Below are positions 53,113 through 62,889 of a stretch of DNA of 64,000 bases, one piece after another. The notes beneath the pieces were generated by a model that saw only the letters and a program-made list of their open reading frames with translations, did no database searches and was not told where the DNA came from. The position numbers and the translations under genes are program-made. Numbering within the stretch: the stretch's first letter is position 1; every line of letters starts with the position of its first letter. This stretch comes from Lachnospiraceae bacterium (GTDB lineage Bacteria > Bacillota > Clostridia > Lachnospirales > Lachnospiraceae): assembly GCA_017450485.1 (NCBI GenBank), contig JAFSTN010000014.1, positions 1-64,000 on the forward strand, in the 5' to 3' direction.

Positions 53113-55245
53113 GTGGATACTCATACGCGCAGAATAGATAAAAACAGCTTATACAGGGCGCTTTTTACGATGCTTGGCATCGTGCTGAATGTTGTCCCTG
53201 CTTTTGTAGCACACAGATTTGATCTTCCCTTTTATGCGGACACACTCGGGACAGTCTTTGTATCGGCATTGTGTGGCAGCTTTTCCGGAATTGTCACTGC
53301 GGTACTTACGAGTGTTATATGCAATTTCTTTAATGATCTGTCCATATATTTTACCCTGATCTCCATACTTATAGCTTTGATCACATCCGGATTTGTCCGT
53401 CAGGAACGGTATCGCAGGAAGCGTAATGTGATCGTTCTCATCCTCGTTTTGAGCATCGTCAGCGGGGTGATGGGGACTGTTTTCCAGTGGATGCTGATCG
53501 GCGGACTGCAGTTCGCCTATGTGTCACAGGCGGTGGATGCCCTGGCAGGCCAGTCTGCCGTAGGTTCTTTTTTTGCAGCCGTGCTGATCAGTACGCTTGT
53601 CAATATAGTGGATAAGGGAGTGCTGACCATGATCGCGGTATTCATGCTGATGCTGATACCCACCGATATCAGAGACGGCATCTATAACAGTTCGTGGCGT
53701 CAGAAACCTTTATCCCTGCGCGAGATCAGTGAGATCAGGGGAAACAGGCACGGTTCGGGACGTTCGATCGCATCCAGACTGACTATAACTTTGACGGTCG
53801 GATCCATCCTGCTGGTGGCAGGTATGATGTTTCTGAGCGTGAATATGTACTCCAGGAGTATTATCGAGCAATACAGTAATGTGGCGCGCAACGCTGCGGT
53901 AGCTACGGCGAGCGCCTTGGATACGGACCTGATAGATACGTTTATCAGGAAGGGCAAATCATCGCCCGGTTACCGGGACACGGAGAGGCGCCTTATTTCC
54001 ATCAGAGAGAATTCGTACGGTGTTCAGTATCTGTATGTGGTCAAGGTCGATGAGGATGGGATGACCGTGGTATTTGATCTGGATTCCGAGCAGGTTGAGG
54101 GTGCCAATCCCGGGACCCATTGGGATTTTGAACCGGACCTGTTACCACAGCTTGACCGGATGCTGGCGGGACAGGAGCTGGACGCATTTGAGGAGCATGG
54201 TCAATACGGCTGGGTACTCACTTTGTATTATCCGGTACGTGATGATGAAGGTCACACCGATTGCTATGTGGGAGTGGATCTTTCACTGGATTCCATCAGA
54301 GAGTATATTACCGACTTCATGATCAAGGCCATCATGGTATTCTCCGGCTTCTTCATACTGATACTGGGATTTGTACTGTGGATGTCCAATCATTATCTTG
54401 CCTATCCGATAGGCGCCATGGCTTCCATGATAGACGGTTTCTCACTGGAGAGTGTTGATCAGAACATACTCGATGACAATGTACGTAAGCTACGTACACT
54501 GGATATACATACCAGCGATGAGGTCGAGGTCCTGTATCGTGCCATATGCGAGATGGCATCCGGGGGAGCGGAGCAGATGCGAAGTATCCGGTATCTGGCC
54601 GAGTCCACATCCAATCTGCAGAACGGCCTGATCATCACCATGGCGGATCTTGTCGAGAACAGGGATTCCGATACCGGGGCTCATATCCAGAAGACAGCCG
54701 CATATGTCAGGATCATAGCGGAGGGCCTTAAAGCAAAAGGATACTATGCCGAGAAGATGTCACCGAAGTTCATATCCGACGTGGTCATGTCCGCGCCGCT
54801 TCATGACGTGGGCAAGATAAACATATCCGATACGGTGCTGAATAAACCCGGCAAGCTTTCCGACGAGGAATTCGAGATAATGAAGACGCACACGATACAC
54901 GGACGTAAGATCATAGAGAAAGCCATAAGTACGGTAAGCGGTGAGAGCTACCTGAAGGAAGCGCGCAATATGGCAGCATATCATCATGAACGCTGGGACG
55001 GCAAGGGATACCCGGAAGGCCTTCACGGACAGGTCATCCCTCTGTCCGCGCGTATCATGGCGGTAGCGGATGTCTTCGATGCGCTGGTATCTCCGCGTGT
55101 ATATAAGCCTGCTTTTCCGCTGGAAAAGGCATTGAAAATACTCGAAGAAGGCGCCGGGACCCAGTTTGACCCCAAATGTGTGGAGGTATTCATGGAAGCC
55201 CTTCCCGAGGTCAAACATATCATGATCAAATATCAGGAAGGCTGA
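53113..55245 (+). CDS. membrane HD-GYP phosphodiesterase with ECF-like N-terminus
   Basis: A 710-residue protein. Residues ~10-195 form about six membrane helices resembling ECF/QueT-type substrate-capture modules (YADTLGTVFVSALCGSFSGIV). Then come an outer Cache-like domain (~230-410) between two helices, a linker and an HD-GYP domain (~510-705): LHDVGKI (His564, Asp565), HHERWDGKGYPEGL with the GYP motif, and VADVFDAL. HD-GYP enzymes hydrolyse cyclic di-GMP. An ECF-like head on such an enzyme suggests direct reading of a small nutrient. Start is GTG 53113 with AAGGAG upstream, under a palindromic operator. Confidence 0.9.
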   Translation: MDTHTRRIDKNSLYRALFTMLGIVLNVVPAFVAHRFDLPFYADTLGTVFVSALCGSFSGIVTAVLTSVICNFFNDLSIYFTLISILIALITSGFVRQERYRRKRNVIVLILVLSIVSGVMGTVFQWMLIGGLQFAYVSQAVDALAGQSAVGSFFAAVLISTLVNIVDKGVLTMIAVFMLMLIPTDIRDGIYNSSWRQKPLSLREISEIRGNRHGSGRSIASRLTITLTVGSILLVAGMMFLSVNMYSRSIIEQYSNVARNAAVATASALDTDLIDTFIRKGKSSPGYRDTERRLISIRENSYGVQYLYVVKVDEDGMTVVFDLDSEQVEGANPGTHWDFEPDLLPQLDRMLAGQELDAFEEHGQYGWVLTLYYPVRDDEGHTDCYVGVDLSLDSIREYITDFMIKAIMVFSGFFILILGFVLWMSNHYLAYPIGAMASMIDGFSLESVDQNILDDNVRKLRTLDIHTSDEVEVLYRAICEMASGGAEQMRSIRYLAESTSNLQNGLIITMADLVENRDSDTGAHIQKTAAYVRIIAEGLKAKGYYAEKMSPKFISDVVMSAPLHDVGKINISDTVLNKPGKLSDEEFEIMKTHTIHGRKIIEKAISTVSGESYLKEARNMAAYHHERWDGKGYPEGLHGQVIPLSARIMAVADVFDALVSPRVYKPAFPLEKALKILEEGAGTQFDPKCVEVFMEALPEVKHIMIKYQEG

Positions 55246-55264
55246 TGCGGACAGATCGCGGAAT

Positions 55265-58200
55265 ATGAAACTATACAATTGTATTGAAAATCTGATATTG
55301 AGGATCCGGACATTGATGCCCGCCCGGATCGCGGCTGTCATCCCGACTTTTATCGTGTCGCTGGCATGTGCCTGCATGTGTGTGATGGATACACATGCGG
55401 CCGCAGATGCACCGGAACCCGTTCTTTACGGCGGCGGCTATGCGGCATCCGGGCAGATAGATAACGTGGGAGTCATGGCGGAACTCTACAATATCGAGAA
55501 CGGCCTGCCCACATCAGAGGCCAACTTCGTCATGTGTTCATCCGGCGGCTATATCTGGATCGGCGGATACAGTGGGATCATCAGATATGACGGTACATCC
55601 TTTGAGAGACTGGATTCCTCTGACGGACTGACCAGCGGCAGAGGATTGTTCGAAGATTCGCGCGGACGCATATGGGTGGGCACCAACGATAACGGAGTGG
55701 TCGTGCTTGACGGGGGCGAAAGAACTCATCTCACCGTGGATGACGGCCTGCCCTCATCATCCATACGGGTATTCACCGAGGATGGGCTCGGGAACATATA
55801 TGTAGGAACCACAGCCGGGCTGTGCTATGTGGATCAGGATATGAATGTACACATCATGGACGATGAGCGGATCAATGATGACAGAGTACTCAGACTGTGT
55901 ACCGATTCGAGCGGCCGTGTATACGGTCAGACCAGAAACGGTTGCGTATTCGCGATAGATTCGGCCCGGATCACCGAAATGTACACCTGTGAAGACCTGA
56001 GTATGAGCGATAAGATCACGACCATAGTGTGTGATCCCGATATGCCGGGCAAGATGTACTTCGGTACCGAGTCAAATGTGGTATATCATGGATACTTCGG
56101 CGACAATGCTTGGCATATGGACAGGATCTCGGTGGCCCCGATAGAGAATATCCACTGGATGGAATATGCCTGCGGCCGGATATGGGTGACGTCAACAACG
56201 GAAGTCGGATATCTGGATGAGAACTACAGGCTTCATATGGCAGACGGTCTGGATCATATTGAAAGTCTGGAGATGATCACCGGGGATTATCAGGGTAATC
56301 TGTGGATGGCTTCATCCAGACAGGGCATTATCAAGGTGGTGGCAAACAACTTCCTCAATCTGACCGAGAGAGCAGGTATGGAACCGGACGTGGTAAACTC
56401 AACCTGCGTATATCAGGGAAATCTGTATATAGGCACCGATACGGGGCTTAAAGTGCTGAACGGCAACAATAAACCCGTCACCAACATGCTCACCTCCCAT
56501 ATCGGTGATGCGCGTATCAGATGCATCAAAAAGGATGACTCAGGTAATATATGGATATCCACATTCAAGAAGGATCTTGGGCTTGTATGTGCGACCGCAG
56601 ACGGTGAGATCAGGGATTATACCGCCTATGACGGCATGCCTACCGACGAGATCCGGTGCACCGAGACCGCGTCCGACGGGTCGGTTCTCGTAGGTACGGG
56701 TAACGGACTTGCGGTTATCAAAGATGGCCGGATCACCAGAACACTGGATGATACCGATGGTTTACATAACGCAGTTTTTCTGGCGGTGACCGAAGGGCCG
56801 GACGGTGAAATATATGCCGGTACGGACGGTGACGGCCTTTATGTTATCAGGGGAGATGAGGTTACCAGACTGGGAGCCGAAGACGGCCTGACCAGTGATG
56901 TCATACTGCGCATCAAGAAAGACAGTGAACGCGGCGTATACTGGATCATCACATCCAACTCCATAGAGTATATGAAGGACGGAGTCATCACCAATGTGAC
57001 CACTTTCCCGTATAACAACAATTACGATCTGTATTATGACGATCACGGATATATATGGGTGCTGTGTTCCCACGGCATCTACACTGTCAGAGCCGAGGAT
57101 ATGATCAATGACAGTATATCGGATTACCGGATGTATACTCACGCGAACGGGCTTGTATCGATGCCTGTCGTACATTCACACTGCGAGTTCGATGATTACG
57201 GTAATCTGTACATGGCATGCCAGACCGGTGTGATCAAGGTCAACATCAATAACTATGTGGACGGAGATACTGCGGTCAAGATCGACGTCGGCTCCGTGTA
57301 TGCTGACGATGTGAGGATATATCCTGACGAGAACGGAACCTATACCATCCCCAGGGATGCAGCCCGTATACAGATATCTCCCTCCGTAATGGACTATTCC
57401 ATGTCTGATCCAATGATACGCGCCTACATGGAAGGAGCCTCCGATGCCGGTATCACTTTACACAGGAGTGAGCTTTCCGCTCTGGAGTATACCGGACTTG
57501 AGTACGGTGATTACGATCTCCACATTCAGACTCTCAGCACCGGTACGGGAGCAGTGGTTCAGGACCGGGTATTCAGGATAGTCAAGAAACCGAAGCTTAT
57601 GGAGCTGATGGTTGTGAGGATGATAATACTGATACTGGTGATGGGCATCGCGGCTTTCGTGGTATGGCGTGTAATGACCGGGACCGTCATACGCCGTCAA
57701 TACGGTGAGATACAGCAGGCCAGAGACGATGCGGAGCGTGCCAATACCGCCAAATCCAGATTCCTCGCCAACATGAGCCATGAGATACGTACCCCTATCA
57801 ATACCATTCTGGGTATGAACGAAATGATACTCCGCGAGGACAGGGCTGATGTACCCAAGCCGTACTATATGTCTGTCATAGGATACGCCATTGATGTAAG
57901 GGATGCCGCCGAATCCCTGCTCGCCCTGATCAATGATCTGCTCGACATGTCCAAGATCGAATCGGGCAAGATGCATCTGGTCGAACAGGAATATGACACG
58001 GCCTCGGAACTCAGATCGATAATCAAGATGATCCGTGTCAGGAGCAACAGCAAGGATCTGACATTCGATGTCGTTGTCGATCCGGCTGTCCCCCGGAGGT
58101 TGTACGGCGATTCCGGCAAGATCAAACAGATCGTACTCAATCTTCTGACCAATGCGGTAAAGTATACCGATTTCGGCGGATTCACGCTGTCGGTATCCGT

Positions 58201-59539
58201 TGAAAGTAAGGATGATGAGAAATGCTCCCTCAGGATATCCGTTAAAGATACGGGTATCGGGGTACGTCCCGAAGACATGGATAAGCTGTTTACCGCATAC
58301 GAAAGGCTGGATGAGGAGAAGAACAGCGGGATACAGGGAACCGGGCTCGGGCTGGATATATCGAGAAGGTTTGCCGCCCTTATGGATGGCAGACTGTGGT
58401 GCGAGAGTGTATACGGAGAGGGCAGCGAATTCATATTCACGCTTGTTCAGAAGATCATTGATCCCGCCGTGCTCGGTGAGTTCAATGAAGAGGAGGACAA
58501 CGAAAGGAAGGGACCTTATGTGCCCCGCTTCATAGCGCCTGATGCGGATGTCCTGGTAGTTGATGATAATCCGATGAACCTGAATGTCATACGCGGACTC
58601 CTGAAGGCGACCCGGGTATATGTGACTACCGCTTCGAGCGGGGAGGAGTGTCTTGAGAAGATCAGGTTCACCGATTTCAATATTGTGCTGCTCGACCATA
58701 TGATGCCGGGAATGGACGGACTGGAGACGGTAGCCCGTATCAGGGAGACACATCCCGATCTGCCGGTATATGCACTGACAGCCAATGCCACGGCAGGCGG
58801 TGAGGAGTTCTACAAGTCCAAAGGCTTCGACGGATATCTGGCCAAGCCCATAGACAGTGCGGCACTGGAGGAAACCATCATGCGGCATATCCCTGCCGAT
58901 ATGATGATGAAACCGGCTGCGGCTGACACAGCTGAGGCACTGTCCGAACTGCCGGATGATAAGCTCTGGATCAGGGATGTGGACGGTATCGATGCCGATG
59001 AGGGTATCCACTGGTCCGGTGGCATAGTGACGTATATCCACAGCCTTACGGACTTCCTCGATACGATCGATCACAATGCAGGGATCATACAGGATGCGTA
59101 TGAGGCGAAGGACTATGATCTGTACACGATCAAGGTGCATGCGCTTAAGACATCCGCACGTATAGTGGGAGCAACGGGATTGGCGGCTCTGGCGGAGTCT
59201 CTGGAAGATGCAGGCAAGAAAGAGGATATCGCATTCATCCGCGAACACACGGATGAACTCCTGAATGATTACCGTGCATATGAAAAGAAGCTTTCACGCC
59301 TGCGTGAAGCAGATACGGAAAACGATCTGCGAGATATGATCCCGGATAAGGAACTGGCCGAAGCGTATGAAGCTCTTAAGGAAGTGGTTCCGCAGATGGA
59401 TTACGATGCCGTGGAGATGATCATATCCGGCGTGCGTGAATACCGTCTGCCCGATCCGGACAACAATGAATTTGTCGAATTGGAGAAATGCCTTAAGGCA
59501 CTGGATTGGGACGGAATGGAGAAATTATTGGGTCTGTGA
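55265..59539 (+). CDS. propeller-type hybrid histidine kinase (HTCS-like) with receiver and Hpt
   Basis: A 1424-residue hybrid sensor. N-terminal signal/anchor (~15-42), a two-component-regulator propeller (~60-690; LPTSEANFVM, IWIGGYSGIIRYDG, YIGTDTGLKVLNG), a Y_Y_Y-type domain (~690-770), membrane helix (~783-805), HisKA with MSHEIRTP (His839), HATPase (~925-1075, GTGLGLDI), receiver (~1095-1215, VDDNPMN, Asp1144 in LLDHMMP, LAKPID) and Hpt with His1292 in VHALKTS, plus a helical tail. The His-Asp-His relay must pass to an external receiver; the regulator at 61966 is the natural candidate. Its propeller is paralogous to that of the PP2C sensor at 41930. The stop is followed after 19 bp by an HD-GYP gene. 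A long antisense open frame opposite it is not credible. Confidence 0.93.
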   Translation: MKLYNCIENLILRIRTLMPARIAAVIPTFIVSLACACMCVMDTHAAADAPEPVLYGGGYAASGQIDNVGVMAELYNIENGLPTSEANFVMCSSGGYIWIGGYSGIIRYDGTSFERLDSSDGLTSGRGLFEDSRGRIWVGTNDNGVVVLDGGERTHLTVDDGLPSSSIRVFTEDGLGNIYVGTTAGLCYVDQDMNVHIMDDERINDDRVLRLCTDSSGRVYGQTRNGCVFAIDSARITEMYTCEDLSMSDKITTIVCDPDMPGKMYFGTESNVVYHGYFGDNAWHMDRISVAPIENIHWMEYACGRIWVTSTTEVGYLDENYRLHMADGLDHIESLEMITGDYQGNLWMASSRQGIIKVVANNFLNLTERAGMEPDVVNSTCVYQGNLYIGTDTGLKVLNGNNKPVTNMLTSHIGDARIRCIKKDDSGNIWISTFKKDLGLVCATADGEIRDYTAYDGMPTDEIRCTETASDGSVLVGTGNGLAVIKDGRITRTLDDTDGLHNAVFLAVTEGPDGEIYAGTDGDGLYVIRGDEVTRLGAEDGLTSDVILRIKKDSERGVYWIITSNSIEYMKDGVITNVTTFPYNNNYDLYYDDHGYIWVLCSHGIYTVRAEDMINDSISDYRMYTHANGLVSMPVVHSHCEFDDYGNLYMACQTGVIKVNINNYVDGDTAVKIDVGSVYADDVRIYPDENGTYTIPRDAARIQISPSVMDYSMSDPMIRAYMEGASDAGITLHRSELSALEYTGLEYGDYDLHIQTLSTGTGAVVQDRVFRIVKKPKLMELMVVRMIILILVMGIAAFVVWRVMTGTVIRRQYGEIQQARDDAERANTAKSRFLANMSHEIRTPINTILGMNEMILREDRADVPKPYYMSVIGYAIDVRDAAESLLALINDLLDMSKIESGKMHLVEQEYDTASELRSIIKMIRVRSNSKDLTFDVVVDPAVPRRLYGDSGKIKQIVLNLLTNAVKYTDFGGFTLSVSVESKDDEKCSLRISVKDTGIGVRPEDMDKLFTAYERLDEEKNSGIQGTGLGLDISRRFAALMDGRLWCESVYGEGSEFIFTLVQKIIDPAVLGEFNEEEDNERKGPYVPRFIAPDADVLVVDDNPMNLNVIRGLLKATRVYVTTASSGEECLEKIRFTDFNIVLLDHMMPGMDGLETVARIRETHPDLPVYALTANATAGGEEFYKSKGFDGYLAKPIDSAALEETIMRHIPADMMMKPAAADTAEALSELPDDKLWIRDVDGIDADEGIHWSGGIVTYIHSLTDFLDTIDHNAGIIQDAYEAKDYDLYTIKVHALKTSARIVGATGLAALAESLEDAGKKEDIAFIREHTDELLNDYRAYEKKLSRLREADTENDLRDMIPDKELAEAYEALKEVVPQMDYDAVEMIISGVREYRLPDPDNNEFVELEKCLKALDWDGMEKLLGL

Positions 59540-59558
59540 GTTGACCGGGGTAATACAG

Positions 59559-61931
59559 ATGATGAAATTACTGGCAACCTACCAACTTGATTTCATGCTG
59601 GTTCTAAGCGGGGCATGCGTGATACTGATCCTGCTGCTGCTGCTTACCGGAGCGATAAAACGAAGGAGGAGATTCATACTTATCCTTCTGGTTTTCAATG
59701 CACTGATGTTGATAAGCTTTGACCGTATGGCCTATATCTATTCCGGCGATGTGAGTGCACTGGGATACGTGATGGTCAGAGTGTCCAATTTTGTGGTTTT
59801 TTTCATGACCGCAGGCATGGTGCTTGCCTTTTCGCTGTATCTGGCCGACCTGATGCTTGATGAAGGCAGGATGAGCGTACTGCCGGTCAGGGTCAGGATC
59901 GTTGTATGGGCATCTGTCGTCGAGATGGCTCTTGTGATCCTGTCGCAGTTCATCGGACTGTATTATTATTTTGATGAGAATAACGTATATCACAGAGGTA
60001 AGGGATTCCTTATCGCCTATATAATACCGGTGCTCGGGCCTCTTGTCCTGCTTTCCGTGATCATGCAGTATCGTAAACTGTTCAGCAGATGGATCCTTAT
60101 CTCTCTCCAGATATTCATCATAGCCCCCATTGTCGCAGCTCTCATACAGATAGCCGCATACGGACTGTCTCTGGTCAATATCGCTATGGTCTTCGTGGCC
60201 ATAACCTCATATATATTTTCATACTTTGACTTAAATGAGAGACTCGAGCATGCCCAGCGTCTGGAGATAGATAGCCTGAAAGAGAATCAGGACACTATGA
60301 ACAGGCTGTTTACTCAGACGGCCAAAGCATTTGTAAATGCCGTGGATGAGAGGGGCCTGCATTCAGCCGGACACTCGGAGAGGGTGGCGGATTATGCTGT
60401 GAGGCTGGCCAGGCTCGGGGGCATGAATGAGAGCAAATGCGAGGAAGTATACTATTGCGCTCTGCTGCATGATGTAGGCAAGATACAGACACCGGACAGC
60501 ATCCTGGACAAGCTGGAGGATCTGACGGATGAGGAACTGGAGGAAGTGAAGAAGGAGCCTGTCATAGGCGGGCAGATACTGCTTTCGATCTCGGATTTTC
60601 CCGGCATCGGTATGGGAGCACAGTATTATCACGAGCGATATGATGGCAAGGGTTATCCGGAGGGACTGTCCGGTGAGGCCATACCCGAGCCGGCAAGGAT
60701 CGTGGCCATCGCGGATGCTTATGATTTGATGACTACCTCCAACAACTATCGTGATCCTCTTCCTCAGGATATGGTCCGCGAGGCCTTCGTCAGGGAAGCC
60801 GGCAGTGCTTTTGATCCCAAATACGCGCGCCTCATGGTTCAGATGATCGATGAAGATCCGGGCTATCAGATGAAGACCGAAAATGAATATGTGGATGCAC
60901 TTCTCCATGATGAGTTTACCTGTGAAGAATACCGCAGCACGGTCTCATACGGTATCAGGATATCAACAGAGGTCACCCTGATACGGTTCAGGTGCGAATC
61001 CACACTCGGATCGGATGAAGGGTTCTCGGCTCCGGCGGTCATCCTTTTTGATTCACAGGACAGACGTGTGCATGATACCGTAAGGGCCGTAGAGGAGACC
61101 AGATATGTCGAATACGGGGAATTGTGGTTCGACGGGCATGCGAACAACGCTTCGGCCAGAAATATGAAGACCACGGTCACCGAGACGGAATCCGATGACG
61201 ACGGTATCTATGAGATAGAATCGGTAAAGGCGGGGGATCATATCCGGATCAGATTGAGATACGCCGGCAAAATGACCGAGGTCATAGCCGCTCTTCAGGA
61301 CAATTCGAGATACGCTTATGTCGGACTGACCGGAGAAAACTGCCATATCTATGATATAGACATCCTGAGCAACGGTCCGATAGCCGAGGACGATGCGATC
61401 GAGCGTATAGCCGACGAAGTCAGCTATATCGACCGGCTTGAGAGTGACGTACCCAATGTTCAGGTGGACGGATATCGTACTGCTGCAACACAGGGTATCC
61501 CTGTGAAAGACGGACTTACCATAGATTTCCATACCATGAGTCTGCCGTCTGCCAATCTGGTATGGCACTGTCCGTATATCATCATCTTCAGTGCATCGGA
61601 CGGGAAGATATACGGTGAAGATTACCGGGAATATGCATTGATCAGGCTGGACGGTGAGATAAGAGATGACGGGATATACTCCGAGAACGACAGGTATTCG
61701 GTCAGAGGGGATAAGTTTACAAACTGGGATGACTGGAAAGAGATCAACCAGCGCGGATATGAGGTCAGCGTTACGTTCGGCAGATCGGGTAATAAAGTCA
61801 CCACCGTCACCGAAAATCACGGTATCAGGATAGAGAACAACACACGTGTCAAGGATCCGGATCTGAAGGGCGATATACTGGTGGCTATCACGGGTGATCT
61901 GGTGGCTCTGACCGACATACGTATCCATTAA
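59559..61931 (+). CDS. 7TM-HD-GYP protein with large C-terminal beta-rich extension
   Basis: A 790-residue protein: seven membrane helices (~12-225), a short coil, and an HD-GYP domain (~255-410: HSAGHSERVADYAVRLARL, LLHDVGKI with His304/Asp305, YYHERYDGKGYPEGL, IADAYDLMTT). The last ~370 residues are two beta-rich modules of unknown family (WFDGHANNASARNMKTTV; NLVWHCPYIIIFSASDGKIYGEDYREYALIRLDG). Such an extension on an HD-GYP is unusual. ATG 59559 is chosen since CGGGG lies upstream and the 7TM unit then starts at the N-terminus; the frame is open back into the kinase gene. Confidence 0.85.
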   Translation: MMKLLATYQLDFMLVLSGACVILILLLLLTGAIKRRRRFILILLVFNALMLISFDRMAYIYSGDVSALGYVMVRVSNFVVFFMTAGMVLAFSLYLADLMLDEGRMSVLPVRVRIVVWASVVEMALVILSQFIGLYYYFDENNVYHRGKGFLIAYIIPVLGPLVLLSVIMQYRKLFSRWILISLQIFIIAPIVAALIQIAAYGLSLVNIAMVFVAITSYIFSYFDLNERLEHAQRLEIDSLKENQDTMNRLFTQTAKAFVNAVDERGLHSAGHSERVADYAVRLARLGGMNESKCEEVYYCALLHDVGKIQTPDSILDKLEDLTDEELEEVKKEPVIGGQILLSISDFPGIGMGAQYYHERYDGKGYPEGLSGEAIPEPARIVAIADAYDLMTTSNNYRDPLPQDMVREAFVREAGSAFDPKYARLMVQMIDEDPGYQMKTENEYVDALLHDEFTCEEYRSTVSYGIRISTEVTLIRFRCESTLGSDEGFSAPAVILFDSQDRRVHDTVRAVEETRYVEYGELWFDGHANNASARNMKTTVTETESDDDGIYEIESVKAGDHIRIRLRYAGKMTEVIAALQDNSRYAYVGLTGENCHIYDIDILSNGPIAEDDAIERIADEVSYIDRLESDVPNVQVDGYRTAATQGIPVKDGLTIDFHTMSLPSANLVWHCPYIIIFSASDGKIYGEDYREYALIRLDGEIRDDGIYSENDRYSVRGDKFTNWDDWKEINQRGYEVSVTFGRSGNKVTTVTENHGIRIENNTRVKDPDLKGDILVAITGDLVALTDIRIH

Positions 61932-61965
61932 TGAACCCGGCGTTCCGTCATGGCAGAGGATGTAT

Positions 61966-62775
61966 ATGAAAGCTATTTGTGTGGATGATGCTGCACTGAT
62001 CCTGGATCATACGATGTCGCAGCTTAAGCAGATCAAAGTGATCAATGAAGTTCAGGGATTCACCAATCCGCTGGACGCGCTCGAATACGCACGCAACAAT
62101 CCTGTGGATATAGCGCTGCTCGATATAGACATGCCGGAGATGAACGGAATAGCTTTGGCTGCAAAACTGAAGAATGTTCAACCTTCATGCGCCGTCATAT
62201 TTCTGACGGCGTATGCCGAATATGCGGTTGAAGCTTTTGCACTTCATGCATCCGGATATCTGATGAAGCCGGTCAGCATAGAGCGACTCACCGAAGAGAT
62301 CGAGTACAGCGTTGCGGGTGCGCGCACACTGCCATCTGCCCATATTACGGTCAGGACTTTCGGTAACTTTGACATCATGGTGGATGGCGAGACCGTATCT
62401 TTCGGACGGTCCAAGGCGAAAGAACTCCTTGCCTATCTTGTGGACCGGAACGGTGCGAGCATTAAGCGCGTTGAAGCATTTTCGGTACTGTGGGAAGACG
62501 GTGAGTACGACTACTCGATGCAGAAGCAGCTTGATGTGATCATCAGGAGCCTGCGTTCCACTCTGAAGGATCACGGTATCGGCGATATATTCGAACTCAA
62601 GAAATCCACCATGCGTATACGCCCCGAGCTGATCGACTGTGATCTGTACAGATTCCTGGCCGGAGATACCGATGCGGTCAGCACCTACAGAGGCGAGTAT
62701 ATGAATCAGTATTCCTGGGCTACGCTGGGTGAGGCTGACTTAAGCAGGCGGTTCAATGAACTGATGGACGGATAA
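61966..62775 (+). CDS. SARP-like response regulator with intact receiver
   Basis: A 269-residue regulator, same length and layout as the one at 41128. Receiver (1-118): CVDDAAL, phospho-acceptor Asp53 in ALLDIDMPEMNG, Thr in IFLTAYAEYA, Lys in YLMKPVS. Winged helix (~125-212): TFGNFDIMVDGETVSFGRSK, KELLAYLVDRNGA, LWEDGEYDYSMQKQL. Short BTAD-like tail with RGEYMNQYSWA. AGAGG at proper distance marks ATG 61966 (ATG 61960 also in frame). It likely receives phosphate from the hybrid or LytS-type kinase and acts on operators 1 and 2; the second lies just beyond its own stop. Confidence 0.9.
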   Translation: MKAICVDDAALILDHTMSQLKQIKVINEVQGFTNPLDALEYARNNPVDIALLDIDMPEMNGIALAAKLKNVQPSCAVIFLTAYAEYAVEAFALHASGYLMKPVSIERLTEEIEYSVAGARTLPSAHITVRTFGNFDIMVDGETVSFGRSKAKELLAYLVDRNGASIKRVEAFSVLWEDGEYDYSMQKQLDVIIRSLRSTLKDHGIGDIFELKKSTMRIRPELIDCDLYRFLAGDTDAVSTYRGEYMNQYSWATLGEADLSRRFNELMDG

Positions 62776-62806
62776 ACTTAAGCGGATCGTCCCGGATCGA
62801 AGATGA

Positions 62807-62843
62807 CTGTGTGATACTTCTGTGATAAAAGATCCGTTAACAT
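62807..62843 (+). promoter_or_regulatory. SARP-like operator/promoter 2 (11-bp heptamer repeats)
   Basis: TGTGATA at 62810-62816 and again at 62821-62827, exactly 11 bp apart, followed after 10 bp by TAACAT (62838-62843), a 4-of-6 -10. Layout, heptamers and the TATG just after the -10 match operator 1. The start of the large unknown gene is 47 bp downstream. Confidence 0.6.
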
Positions 62844-62889
62844 ATGTGAAGTAATACAGGTACTGTGTTTTGCGACAAGGAGACAAATC

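Noticed and set aside
57458-59248. A 596-codon open frame on the - strand opposite the hybrid kinase
   Set aside because: It lies wholly inside a well-supported kinase gene on the + strand, has no ribosome binding site and its translation has no domain character. Codon bias of the kinase explains the open frame.
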